From Natronoarchaeum philippinense (GTDB lineage Archaea > Halobacteriota > Halobacteria > Halobacteriales > Natronoarchaeaceae), in contig NZ_OBEJ01000001.1 of the NCBI RefSeq assembly GCF_900215575.1, positions 744,001-808,000 of the forward strand: a stretch of 64,000 nt of DNA. Reading direction: 5' to 3'. How positions within the stretch are numbered: the stretch's first letter is position 1; every line of letters begins with the position of its first letter. The position numbers and the translations under genes are program-made. Shown here in pieces: positions 8,206 through 16,403 of the stretch. Below the pieces are notes generated by a model, which worked only from the letters and a program-made list of their open reading frames with translations, was not told the origin of the DNA and made no database searches.

Positions 8206-9057
8206 ATGATCAACGAGACTGTCGAGGAGATCGAGGACATGCAGACCTCGAGTTCCTCGGTAGTAGCGGTCAAGGCAGCCGAGGCGCTGACCGACCTGCT
8301 CGGCCGGGAGTTCGCAACGGTCGAGGAGTTCGAGCGCGATCTCGACCGGAACGTCAGCGCGCTGCGACGGGCGAACCCCTCGCACGCATCGTTACAGAAC
8401 GCGATGCTGGAAATACGGGACACGGTGACGGCTCGGGAGTACGACGACCTCGACGCCGCGAAAGACGGTACTCGCGAGGCTATCGAGAGCGTCGTCGACG
8501 CCGTCGAGCAGGCGAAACACCGCGCCGCCGACAACGCCGCGGCGCTGTTCGAGGACGGCGATACGGTGTTGACTCACGACTACTCGACGACCGTGCTCGA
8601 AGCGATCGAACAGGCCGCCAGCGACGGCGCCTACCTCGACGTGTACGTCACCGAAGCTCGGCCCCGATATCTCGGCCGGAAGACCGCTCGCACGCTGGCG
8701 TCGATCGACCGCGTCGACGCCACGCTGCTGACCGACAGCGCCAGCGGCCACTACCTGCCCGAGTGCGATCGGGTCGTGACCGGGATGACCTGTATCGTCG
8801 ACCGCACGCTGTACAATCGAGTCGGCACGTTCCCCATCGCCGCGGCGGCCGAGCAAGTCGGGACGCCGGTGACGGTCGTGGGATCGAGTACCAAGATCGT
8901 CGAGGAGGGGTTCGTCTTCGAGAACGAGTACCGCCCAGCCAGTGAAGTCATGCGCGAACCGGCCGACGGCTTCGAAATCGAGAACCCTACCTACGACGCG
9001 ACGCCGATCGACCTGATCGAATCGGTCGTCACCGACGAGGGCGAGCGGGAATTCTAG
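8206..9057 (+). CDS. eIF2B-alpha / MtnA / R15P-isomerase superfamily protein
   Basis: The protein has 283 residues from ATG 8206 (MINETVEEIEDMQTSSSSVV); longer open frame upstream is Arg-rich shadow sequence. It has the N-terminal helical region and C-terminal Rossmann-like part of the eIF2B alpha/beta/delta family (LYNRVGTFPIAAAAEQVGTP, VVGSSTKI). Enzymes of this fold (MtnA, ribose-1,5-bisphosphate isomerase) use a Cys in a THCN-type motif and an Asp in a GAD-R motif. Here the first reads LTHDYST, so the Cys is replaced by Asp, while the ECDRVVTG segment keeps an Asp. It may therefore be a non-isomerase regulatory relative. Alignment by eye only. Confidence 0.75.
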   Translation: MINETVEEIEDMQTSSSSVVAVKAAEALTDLLGREFATVEEFERDLDRNVSALRRANPSHASLQNAMLEIRDTVTAREYDDLDAAKDGTREAIESVVDAVEQAKHRAADNAAALFEDGDTVLTHDYSTTVLEAIEQAASDGAYLDVYVTEARPRYLGRKTARTLASIDRVDATLLTDSASGHYLPECDRVVTGMTCIVDRTLYNRVGTFPIAAAAEQVGTPVTVVGSSTKIVEEGFVFENEYRPASEVMREPADGFEIENPTYDATPIDLIESVVTDEGEREF

Positions 9058-9156
9058 CAGTCTCAAATATTGGGGCCGCTGCTGGCAAAAATACTAGTCT
9101 GCTACTCATTTCTGGCGAAAGTGTTAAATCTGACTACAAGAACATGCGTAGTATTG

Positions 9157-10638
9157 ATGAACAGTGACACAAGCACGTTGCAACAGCGGCCGAGTGGCGT
9201 CCCGGGACTGGATAGGCTGCTCAACGGCGGGTTCGTCGACGGCCGGCTCTATCTCGTGCTGGGCGAGCCCGGGACGGGAAAGACGACGCTCGGCATGGAG
9301 TTTCTCAGCGCCGGGTTAGAACGCGACGAGACCGTCCTGCTCATCCACGGCGAAGAATCTAAAGGCGGCCATCTCACGAATGCAGCGCAGTTCGATATCG
9401 ATCTCTCCGACGCGGAGTTTCTGGACATCGGCCCCGAATCGGAGTTTTTCTCGGAGGCCCAGACGTACGATGTCGTCGATCCCGCGGACATCGAGGACGA
9501 CAGCCTGATCGTCGACATCCGGGACACGATCGACGAGCTCGATCCCGACCGCGTGCTCATCGACCCGATCACGCAGTTTCAGTACCTCGAATCGACCGAG
9601 TACCAGTTCCGAAAGCGAATCATCTCGTTCGCTCGATTTCTCAAGGATCGCGGGACGACCGTGCTGGCCACGAAGACCCCCGAATCCCAGTTCGACGAGC
9701 AGCTCAAATCCCTCAGCGACGGCGTCGTCTCGCTCGCGTACGAGCAGGAAGGTCGCCGGGTCAGCGTCCCGAAGCACCGGGGCATCGGACAGCGCGACGG
9801 CACGCACGGTCTCGAAATCCGCGACGACGGACTCCACGTCTACCCCGCACTGCGGCCCCAACAGCACTCTCAATCGTTCGAACCGATGCCGCTGACTTCC
9901 GGTGTCGACGGGCTCGACGAACTGCTCGGTGGCGGCATCGAGCAGGGCACCGTCACCATCGTCAGTGGGCCCTCCGGCGTCGGCAAAACGACGACTGTCA
10001 CCGAGTTCCTCCAGACCGCGGCGACCGAGGGCGACGGCGCGCTGGCGTACCTGTTCGAGGAGTCGCTCGATACGTTCACGTACCGCTCGGAGACGTTCGG
10101 CGTCCCGGTGACCGAGCTGCGCGAGGACGGCTCGCTGAGCGTCGAAGCGATCACGCCCTCGGTTCGCTCGCCCGAGGAGTTCGCCCAGCGGATCAGGAGG
10201 CAAGTCGAACAACAGGATATCGACCTCGTCGTCCTCGACGGTATTCAAGGGTACAAAACGGCGATCAAAGGCGGCGAAGACGATGTCGACCTCCGGCGTC
10301 GGCTGCACGCCCTCTCGGAGTATCTGACGAACGTGAACGTCTCTGTCATCCTGATCGACCAGCGCCACGAGGTGACCGGGCTGCCACAGCCGACCAGCGC
10401 CAACGTGAGCTATCTCGCGGACAACATCATCTACCAGCAGTTCGTCGAGATCGAGGGCGAGCTACAGCGGGTCGTCGGCGTCCTGAAAAAGCGCGTCGGC
10501 AACTACGAAACGGTTCCACGGCGCTTCTCGATCACGGACGACGGACTGTCGGTTGGCGATCCGATGACGGGCTACCACGGCGTCGTGACGGGGCTCCCCG
10601 AGCAGCGCAGCGTCGGGAGTCACAGCTCGCCCGACTGA
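9157..10638 (+). CDS. KaiC-like double RecA-fold ATPase
   Basis: This 493-residue protein contains two KaiC-type ATPase domains. The first (about residues 8-245) has Walker A GEPGTGKTT and opens with SGVPGLDRLLNGGF. The second (about 255-490) opens with TSGVDGLDELLGGG and has Walker A GPSGVGKTT. Walker B-type strands are RVLIDPI and LVVLDGI. In cyanobacteria KaiC is the clock ATPase/kinase; in haloarchaea related proteins are usually signalling ATPases of unknown output. Start ATG 9157 follows a TATA-like gttaaat about 31 nt upstream. A histidine kinase gene begins 7 nt after its stop, so the two are almost certainly cotranscribed. Confidence 0.9.
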   Translation: MNSDTSTLQQRPSGVPGLDRLLNGGFVDGRLYLVLGEPGTGKTTLGMEFLSAGLERDETVLLIHGEESKGGHLTNAAQFDIDLSDAEFLDIGPESEFFSEAQTYDVVDPADIEDDSLIVDIRDTIDELDPDRVLIDPITQFQYLESTEYQFRKRIISFARFLKDRGTTVLATKTPESQFDEQLKSLSDGVVSLAYEQEGRRVSVPKHRGIGQRDGTHGLEIRDDGLHVYPALRPQQHSQSFEPMPLTSGVDGLDELLGGGIEQGTVTIVSGPSGVGKTTTVTEFLQTAATEGDGALAYLFEESLDTFTYRSETFGVPVTELREDGSLSVEAITPSVRSPEEFAQRIRRQVEQQDIDLVVLDGIQGYKTAIKGGEDDVDLRRRLHALSEYLTNVNVSVILIDQRHEVTGLPQPTSANVSYLADNIIYQQFVEIEGELQRVVGVLKKRVGNYETVPRRFSITDDGLSVGDPMTGYHGVVTGLPEQRSVGSHSSPD

Positions 10639-10644
10639 TCGACG

Positions 10645-11658
10645 ATGGTCGAGATACAGCTACTCTTTGCCGACGACGGCAACCGAAACGCGCTGGCCTC
10701 GGTCGTCGAGGAGCACCACACCGCGATCACCGACCTCGAATTTCGACAGTGTGACATGTACGTCGTCGACGAAGCCGTGTTTCCAACGTACCGAGACGAC
10801 ATCGAGGCACGGAAGCACAGCCAAGAACCGGTGTTCTGTCCGGTCGTTCTCGTCCGTCGGGACCGAACGCCGATCACGGTGACGCTCCCGGACCCCGCGA
10901 CGCGCGATCCGCCACACCTCGTCAACGCCGTCGTCGAGGCGCCGATTCAAAAGCAGACGCTGTTTCGGACGTTTACCAACCTGCTGTCGCGCCGCGACCA
11001 GAGCGAGGCGCTCACCGAGGAGTTACGGGAGCGAAACGAACGGCTCGAACAGTTCGCCAGCACGCTGCGCCACGAACTGCGCAACCCGCTGAACATCCTC
11101 GATGGCTACCTCGATCAGGCGACCGAGCGCAGCGACGACCACTTCTTCGAGATCTGCCGGGACGCCACGGACCAAATGATGCAACTGCTCGAAGACACGC
11201 TGTTGCTCATCGACGGCGGCGAGGTGTCGACCGACCCCAGACCGCTCGATCTCTCGGCGGTGAGCGACGGCTGCTGGAACGTCGTCACGGCTGACGGTGC
11301 CGATATCGAAATCCGGACCTCGAAACAAATCCTGGCCGATGAGGTGCGGCTGAAACAGCTCTTGGAAAATCTGTTTCGTAACGCCGTCGAGCACGCCGGA
11401 CCGGACGTGACCGTCACAGTCGGCGATGTCGAGGGCGGGTTCTACGTCGAAGACGACGGCACGGGGATTCCGACCGAGGAGCGCAATCGCGTGTTCGACG
11501 AAGGCTACTCCGTCGCCAGCGCGGGCACCGGACTCGGACTTGCGGTCGTACAGGCGGTCGTCGACGGCCACGAATGGGAAGTCTCTCTCACCGACAGCAC
11601 GTCCGGCGGCGCCCGGTTCGAGATCACCGGCGTGCGCCCGTATCCCGCGGCGCAGTGA
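10645..11658 (+). CDS. Histidine kinase with N-terminal receiver-like domain
   Basis: This 337-residue soluble kinase has an H-box (LRHELRNPLNILDG), N-box (LLENLFRNAVEHAG), G1 (DDGTGIP) and G2 (GTGLGLAVV), so the catalytic core is complete. Residues 1 to about 115 follow the pattern of a response-regulator receiver: IQLLFADDGNR, CDMYVVDEAVFP, PVVLVRR and VVEAPIQKQTLFRTFTNLL. The usual conserved Lys of the fifth strand appears to be missing (VVEAPI), so it may be a pseudo-receiver. There are no membrane segments. It follows the KaiC-like gene by 6 nt, suggesting that the kinase reads KaiC-like ATPase state. No cognate response regulator is adjacent. Confidence 0.9.
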   Translation: MVEIQLLFADDGNRNALASVVEEHHTAITDLEFRQCDMYVVDEAVFPTYRDDIEARKHSQEPVFCPVVLVRRDRTPITVTLPDPATRDPPHLVNAVVEAPIQKQTLFRTFTNLLSRRDQSEALTEELRERNERLEQFASTLRHELRNPLNILDGYLDQATERSDDHFFEICRDATDQMMQLLEDTLLLIDGGEVSTDPRPLDLSAVSDGCWNVVTADGADIEIRTSKQILADEVRLKQLLENLFRNAVEHAGPDVTVTVGDVEGGFYVEDDGTGIPTEERNRVFDEGYSVASAGTGLGLAVVQAVVDGHEWEVSLTDSTSGGARFEITGVRPYPAAQ

Positions 11659-11696
11659 CGCCGCCGTCACACGGTCGCTGTCGGCGTCACAGCACA

Positions 11697-11790
11697 CTTA
11701 CGCGCGTCGATGTCGACCCACTCGCCTTCCAAACCGCCGACCGGTGCCATCGAAACGCGCTTACGCGCGCTCGATGTCGACCCACTCGCC
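11697..11790 (-). repeat. Direct repeat of an oxidoreductase gene end (paralogue remnant)
   Basis: The sequence at 11760-11790, which encodes the last residues (GEWVDIERA, stop) of the Gfo/Idh/MocA gene, is repeated at 11697-11726 with a single missing base. The upstream copy reads GEWVDIDAR in the same orientation and is not attached to an intact gene. The copies lie 63 bp apart. It looks like the surviving 3' tip of a second Gfo/Idh/MocA gene, or a short duplication of this one. The rest of the 102-bp gap shows nothing recognisable. Confidence 0.65.
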
Positions 11791-12879
11791 GGTTTGATCA
11801 CTCCGCTCAATAGCATCCAACACTCGCTGTGCTGCTAGCCCGTCCTCGAAGTTCGGGGACGCCTCGCCGCCCTCGGCGACCGCGGTCAGGAACTCGTAGT
11901 TCTCGTGGACGAAGGTGTGCTCCCAGCCAAGCACGTGGCCCGGCGGCCACCAGTGCTCGACGTAGGGATCGGATTCGTCGGTCACGAGCACGGTCTCGTA
12001 GCCGCGGTCGCCCTCGCGGAGCACCTCCAACTCGTTCAGGCGTTCGAGCGAGAACTTCAGACTGCCCTTCGAGCCGTTGATTTCGATGGTGTGGTCGTTC
12101 TTGTGTCCGGTGGCGAACCGCGAGGCCTCGAAGGTGGCCATCGCGCCGCCCTCGAAGGACGCCTGCGCGCTGTAGGCGTCGTCGACGGTGACCGGCCGCG
12201 TCTCGTCGTCGCCCTCGACCGGGCGCTCGTCGACGAACGTACGGCAGTGGCCCGAGACGCGGTCGAGTTCGCCCTGCTGGTCGCCGACGAGGAAGCGCGC
12301 GAGGTCCACAGTGTGCGAGCCGAGATCTCCCAGCGCGCCGCTGCCGGCTAGGTCCTCGTCCATTCGCCACGCCCACGGCGCCTCCGGGTCGGCCAGCCAG
12401 TCCTGCAGGTAGCGCCCGCGGACGTGCCGGATCTCGCCGAGTTCGCCGTCGTCGATCAGATTCTTGGCGTACTGGATCGCCGGCACGTACCGGTAGTTGA
12501 AGGCCGCACCGGCCGGCACGTCGGCGTCCCGTGCGGCGGCCGCCATCTCCTCAGCCTCTTCGAGCGTCGGCGCCAGCGGCTTCTCGCAGAACACCGGCGT
12601 CCCCGCTTCGAGTGCCGCGATCGAGGGCTCGGCGTGGATGTGGTTCGGGCCGAGGTTGTAGAACACGTCGACCTCGTCGATCACGTCGCGCCAGTCGGTC
12701 GCCGTCCGAGAGAAGCCGAACCGTTCGGCGGCGTCGGCCAGCGCCTCCTCGTCGCGCCCGATCAGCACGTCGCGCTCGACGGCTGGCGCGTCCGGGAAGA
12801 ACATCGGCAGCCGCGCCAGCGCGTTCGCGTGTGCTTTCCCCATGAATCGGTACCCGAGAACGCCTACCTGTAGGGTCAT
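11761..12879 (-). CDS. Gfo/Idh/MocA family NAD(P)-dependent oxidoreductase (1)
   Basis: This 372-residue protein starts MTLQVGVLGYRFMGKAHANA with a Rossmann dinucleotide-binding loop (GYRFMGKAH) and carries the family motif PVFCEKPLAPTLEEAEEM, whose EKP lysine takes part in catalysis. The later AWRMDEDLAGSGALGDLGSH segment includes the conserved G-L-D-GSH signature. Members oxidise sugars, inositols or their derivatives with NAD(P); the substrate here is unknown. It belongs to a minus-strand cluster with a second oxidoreductase (14778-15881) and a TIM-barrel isomerase/epimerase (13707-14675), which fits a polyol or uronate-type catabolic route. Confidence 0.92.
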   Translation of the reverse strand: MTLQVGVLGYRFMGKAHANALARLPMFFPDAPAVERDVLIGRDEEALADAAERFGFSRTATDWRDVIDEVDVFYNLGPNHIHAEPSIAALEAGTPVFCEKPLAPTLEEAEEMAAAARDADVPAGAAFNYRYVPAIQYAKNLIDDGELGEIRHVRGRYLQDWLADPEAPWAWRMDEDLAGSGALGDLGSHTVDLARFLVGDQQGELDRVSGHCRTFVDERPVEGDDETRPVTVDDAYSAQASFEGGAMATFEASRFATGHKNDHTIEINGSKGSLKFSLERLNELEVLREGDRGYETVLVTDESDPYVEHWWPPGHVLGWEHTFVHENYEFLTAVAEGGEASPNFEDGLAAQRVLDAIERSDQTGEWVDIERA

Positions 12880-12951
12880 AGAGAGGGGTTCGTTCGATTT
12901 CCAGTTAGTTGTTCCCGTCTGCGAGTCGGTCGTGGCGCCGGCGGGGAGCAG

Positions 12952-13662
12952 TTAGAACACGTCGACGTTGACGCCGCCGTCGTCGTCATCGCCGCCGCCC
13001 TGAAGTGAGCCGGCGATAGCCGACGTGAAGGCGTCGAGCCCGCGCGTCTGGTACCACACCGTTCCCGGGCCCGAAAAGTCCATGACGAGGCCCTCGCCGC
13101 TGAGCAGCGTCGACTTGAGGCCGCCGACGCGCCGGGCGTCGAAGTCGACCGACTCCTCCCACGCGACGACGTGCTCGTTGTCGACGGTGTAGGTCTCGCC
13201 GCTTCCGAGTTCGACAGTTTCCAAGCCGCCGAACGCCTCGACGAAGACGCTACCGGTGCCCTTGAGCGCCAGCGGCGTCATGCTCGCGCCGGCCAGCATC
13301 GACTGCAGCCCGCCGAACTCCGAGTCGATGTCGATCCCCGCATCGGAGGCGAGGAAGGCGCCGTCGACGGCGTACAGTGTCTCGTCGTTCAGTTCGTGGT
13401 GGTGAACGTCACCGGGCTTGGGCGGCGCGAGCGTCACCGTGCCGCGCCCGCCCTCGGCGGTGAACTCGTTTGCGACCAGCGACTCGCCGCCCAGCATCGA
13501 CTTAGCGGAGCTGAGCAGGCCGTCGCGGCTCGATGTCGTCTCGATCGAGACGGTCGACGAGTGGCTGACCATCGCGCCGGGCTCGGCGAGAATCGACTCG
13601 CCTTGTTCGAGGTCGACGCGGAGGTGCGCGTACGCGGGACGGTGAGTGATCTCGACGTTCAT
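12952..13662 (-). CDS. AIM24 / TIGR00266 family protein
   Basis: This 236-residue protein starts MNVEITHRPAYAHLRVDLEQ and contains the features of the AIM24/TIGR00266 family: LAEPGAMVSHSSTV, repeated beta strands ending in FLASDAGID and GTGSVFVEAFG, and a Gly/Asp-rich tail (LQGGGDDDDGG). The fold is a beta-sandwich with internal symmetry. In yeast the relative AIM24 is mitochondrial, but the biochemical role of prokaryotic members is unknown. There is no signal peptide or membrane segment. It sits between two genes of the oxidoreductase cluster, on the same strand, with gaps of 72 and 44 bp. No functional tie to them is evident. Confidence 0.88.
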   Translation of the reverse strand: MNVEITHRPAYAHLRVDLEQGESILAEPGAMVSHSSTVSIETTSSRDGLLSSAKSMLGGESLVANEFTAEGGRGTVTLAPPKPGDVHHHELNDETLYAVDGAFLASDAGIDIDSEFGGLQSMLAGASMTPLALKGTGSVFVEAFGGLETVELGSGETYTVDNEHVVAWEESVDFDARRVGGLKSTLLSGEGLVMDFSGPGTVWYQTRGLDAFTSAIAGSLQGGGDDDDGGVNVDVF

Positions 13663-13706
13663 CTCTGGGAATAATTATCTTCTACTGACTTAAAATGTAC
13701 GCGTCG

Positions 13707-14675
13707 TCACGCCCAGTAAGCGTCGCCGGGCTGGGTGTCGAAGACCGCCCGGTCGAGCATGTCGACGGCCTTCTCTAACCCTTCCAGCGAGGAGGTCAGC
13801 GAGTCCTCGTGTTCGATCGACAGCGCGCCCTCGTAGCCGACCATCCGCAGCGTCGAGACGATGTCCTTCCAGTGGGATTCGCCGTGGCCGTAGCCGATCG
13901 ACCGGAAGAGCCACGAACGGTTCGGCTCGTCGTCGTAGGCCGTGGTGTCGAGGACGCCCTTCTCGCGGGCCTGTGCCTCGTAGACTTTGGTGTCTTTGGC
14001 GTGGAAGTGATGGATGGCGTCTTCCTCGCCGAGCAGGCGGATCGCGTCGGTGATCTCGATGCCCTGCCAGTACAGATGCGAGGGGTCGAAGTTCGCGCCG
14101 ATCCGGTCGTTGGTCGCCTCACGGAGTCGCAACAGGCCGTGGGGCTCGTAGACGAGCATGTTGGGGTGCATTTCGATGGCCACGTCGACGCCGTGGGCGT
14201 CGGCGTGCTCGGCGATCTCGGACCAGTAGGGGATCGCAACGTCGTCCCACTGGTACTCGTGTGCGTCGGCGTGCTCGCTGGGCCACGGTGCCGTGATCCA
14301 ATTGGGAACGTCGTCGTCGGGACCGCCGGCAGGAAGCCCCGAAAAACAGGTGACGGTGTCGACGCCGAGCTGGGCGGCGAGCTCGATCGCTTCCCGGAGT
14401 TCGGTGTCGGCTTCGGCGGCCTGCTCGTCGTCCGGGTGGATCGGGTTGTTGTGGGTCGCCAGCGCCGAAATTCGCATGTCGTGCTCGTCGAGCAACTCCT
14501 GTAGCTCGGCTTGGGCGTCCTCGTCGTCGAGATACGCCTGTCGGTCGAGATGGTCGTCGCCCGGATACCCGCCGACTCCCGGCTCGGCGGCGGCGACGCC
14601 GAGGTCGGAGAGGTACGCGAGCGCGTCCTCGAACGAGCGATCGTACAGCGGCGGAGTGTGAACGCCGATGTCCAT
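13707..14675 (-). CDS. Sugar phosphate isomerase/epimerase (TIM barrel)
   Basis: The protein has 322 residues from MDIGVHTPPLYDRSFEDAL; another ATG lies three codons upstream and cannot be excluded. Motifs include AAEPGVGGYPG in the first strands, VTCFSGLP, VDVAIEMHPNMLVYEP (metal-ligand Glu), and IGANFDPSHLYWQGI with the conserved Asp/His of xylose-isomerase-like barrels. HFHAKDTKVY and ALSIEHEDS complete the expected metal site. Such enzymes epimerise or isomerise ketoses or inosose-type compounds with Mn or Mg. With the two flanking Gfo/Idh/MocA dehydrogenases it probably forms one catabolic set. Exact substrate unknown. Confidence 0.9.
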   Translation of the reverse strand: MDIGVHTPPLYDRSFEDALAYLSDLGVAAAEPGVGGYPGDDHLDRQAYLDDEDAQAELQELLDEHDMRISALATHNNPIHPDDEQAAEADTELREAIELAAQLGVDTVTCFSGLPAGGPDDDVPNWITAPWPSEHADAHEYQWDDVAIPYWSEIAEHADAHGVDVAIEMHPNMLVYEPHGLLRLREATNDRIGANFDPSHLYWQGIEITDAIRLLGEEDAIHHFHAKDTKVYEAQAREKGVLDTTAYDDEPNRSWLFRSIGYGHGESHWKDIVSTLRMVGYEGALSIEHEDSLTSSLEGLEKAVDMLDRAVFDTQPGDAYWA

Positions 14676-14777
14676 ACAGGCCACGTCGATGGACGCGTGA
14701 ATAAAGGTTCGGAGAAGCGGCAGAAGCTCGGTGGAGTAGAGTGTGCGCTCGAATGGTGGCTAAGGTGCGGCGTGCCG

Positions 14778-15881
14778 TCAGTCGTCGGCCGCCTGCGGGT
14801 CGGCTTCGGCGTCAGCCTCCTCGTCGAGTCGAACTGCACGGCCGGTCTCGCCGGAACGGTAGATGGCTTCGATGACGCGCTGGACCGTCAGGGCCTCATC
14901 GACGGTGTTGCGGTCGGGGGCCTGCCCTGTGGCGACGGCTTCGAGGAACGCGACCTGCTCCTGTCGGTGAGGGTCGTGCGAGCGCGTCTCGACTTCGGTC
15001 GTCGAGAGGTGGTGAGCACCGCCCTGTCCTGCCTCGTAGATTTCGAGGTCGCCGCTTGCCTTGTCGAAGCGCGCGCCGGCGTCGGTGCCGCGGACGAAAA
15101 ACTCCTGTGTCGGCGGTCGGTTGGTCGCCCACGCGACTTCCAGCGAGATGGTCTCCCCGCCGGCACAGCGGATCAGCGCCGTCGCCGAGTCGTCGACGTC
15201 GAAGTGCTCTGCGCCCTCGTCGTCGCCCCACATATCGACGTAGGCGTAGTCCTCGTCGGTGCCGAACTCCGAGCGTGCCGTGCCCGAGACTTCGACGACC
15301 TCGGGGTGATCGAGGAAGTGCAGCGCGAGGTCGATCGCGTGGACGCCGATGTCGATCAGCGATCCGCCGCCGGCGACGTTCTCGGCGGTAAACCACGAGC
15401 CGCGGCCGGGGATGCCCCGCCGGCGAACGTAGTTCGCCTCGATGTGAGTTACGTCGCCGAACCGGCCGGTCGTCTGCTGGTCCTTGATGATCTCGGCTTG
15501 GTGGTGATAGCGGCTGTGGAACCCGACCATGCAGAAGCCGTCGGCCTCGTGGGCGGCCTCGGCGATCCGCTCGGCGCTCTCGACGGTGTCGGCCAACGGC
15601 TTTTCGAGCAGCACGTCGAGCCCCGCTTCCAGTGCGTCGACGGCGTACTGCTCGTGGAACGTGTTCGGCGTCGTGATGACGGCGGCGTCGATCTGCTCGA
15701 ACAGTTCGTCGTGATCCTCGTAGGTAGGCACGTCGAACTTATCTTCGAAGCTACTTCTCGCGTCGGCGTCGATGTCCATCCCGCCGACGAGATTCGCGCC
15801 CATCTCGGTCAGCCGGTCGGCGTGGTAGTGCCCAATGTTACCGAGGCCGACGACGCCCAGTTTCACGTCGTTTCTAGTCAT
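14778..15881 (-). CDS. Gfo/Idh/MocA family NAD(P)-dependent oxidoreductase (2)
   Basis: The protein has 367 residues from MTRNDVKLGVVGLGNIGHYH; the upstream extension is hydrophobic shadow sequence. The Rossmann loop GLGNIG, the catalytic motif VLLEKPLADTVESAERI, and GGGSLIDIGVHAIDLALHF are the family signatures. It differs clearly from the oxidoreductase at 11761-12879, so the two are not a recent duplicate pair. The C-terminus is acidic (DEEADAEADPQAADD). It is the first gene of the minus-strand cluster, so the promoter in the AT-rich 15882-16020 stretch may drive it and the isomerase/epimerase downstream (102 bp gap). Likely polyol dehydrogenase; substrate unknown. Confidence 0.92.
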   Translation of the reverse strand: MTRNDVKLGVVGLGNIGHYHADRLTEMGANLVGGMDIDADARSSFEDKFDVPTYEDHDELFEQIDAAVITTPNTFHEQYAVDALEAGLDVLLEKPLADTVESAERIAEAAHEADGFCMVGFHSRYHHQAEIIKDQQTTGRFGDVTHIEANYVRRRGIPGRGSWFTAENVAGGGSLIDIGVHAIDLALHFLDHPEVVEVSGTARSEFGTDEDYAYVDMWGDDEGAEHFDVDDSATALIRCAGGETISLEVAWATNRPPTQEFFVRGTDAGARFDKASGDLEIYEAGQGGAHHLSTTEVETRSHDPHRQEQVAFLEAVATGQAPDRNTVDEALTVQRVIEAIYRSGETGRAVRLDEEADAEADPQAADD

Positions 15882-15996
15882 ACCTGTACTCTGTGTACTG
15901 GGCGGTTTAACTCTTTCAGATTGACCACCGGTAGGCCCTATTTTCCCAATCATATTCGGTCTCGAAATGAATAGGACGTAACGCCGAACGAACAGT

Positions 15997-16011
15997 AATA
16001 TAATGTATATT
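15997..16011. promoter_or_regulatory. AT-rich inverted repeat in divergent promoter region
   Basis: aatata at 15997-16002 and tatatt at 16006-16011 form a perfect 6-bp inverted repeat with a 3-nt spacer, inside the strikingly AT-rich stretch 15940-16020. The region separates the minus-strand oxidoreductase gene (start 15881) from the plus-strand small protein (start 16147). It could be a regulator site or only a TATA-rich promoter element. The rest of the 265-bp gap has no gene. Confidence 0.35.
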
Positions 16012-16146
16012 CTATAACACATCACCGAACGTCGAACGAGTAAGTGTATCCTGCTTGGACTGAGTTCACGGCAAACGAAGTAGCCGTTGCCGAACGGTCG
16101 CCGGGACGGGATATAGTTTTAACATTCGCGGCACGAACAGGTGTGT

Positions 16147-16374
16147 ATGGAGCAGTTCGACAAGTTCGTCTCCTCGACGACGCTGCGCGAGGAGAACGAC
16201 TCGATCAAGCTGTATCAAAACACAGTCTCGCTCGCCTGTCCCGCCTGTGAGGAGCCGTTCGACGACATGGTCGTCTGCAAAAACGAGTACACGAGTCTGA
16301 ACCAGACGATGCCGCTCGACCTCTGTACGACGGTCCACGACGGCACGCCGGTGCTGTTCACGCACAAGCCCTGA
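16147..16374 (+). CDS. Small CPAC protein, haloarchaeal, function unknown
   Basis: The protein has 75 residues from ATG 16147 (MEQFDKFVSSTTLREENDSI). A GTG lies two codons upstream, but the ATG fits better because a TATA-like tagttttaac at 16114-16123 is about 28 nt upstream. A CPAC pair (SLACPACEEPFDDMVVC) with a third Cys and later LCTTVHDG may bind zinc. I recognise it only as a conserved haloarchaeal small protein and have no function for it. Its gene is transcribed convergently with the nucleobase permease gene, with 29 bp between them. Confidence 0.7.
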   Translation: MEQFDKFVSSTTLREENDSIKLYQNTVSLACPACEEPFDDMVVCKNEYTSLNQTMPLDLCTTVHDGTPVLFTHKP

Positions 16375-16403
16375 AGGGATCCTAAAGACGCCGAAAGGCG
16401 CCG

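Noticed and set aside
16020-16146. Small minus-strand ORF (16066-16452) next to the CPAC protein
   Set aside because: It overlaps a supported gene on the opposite strand and has no family character.
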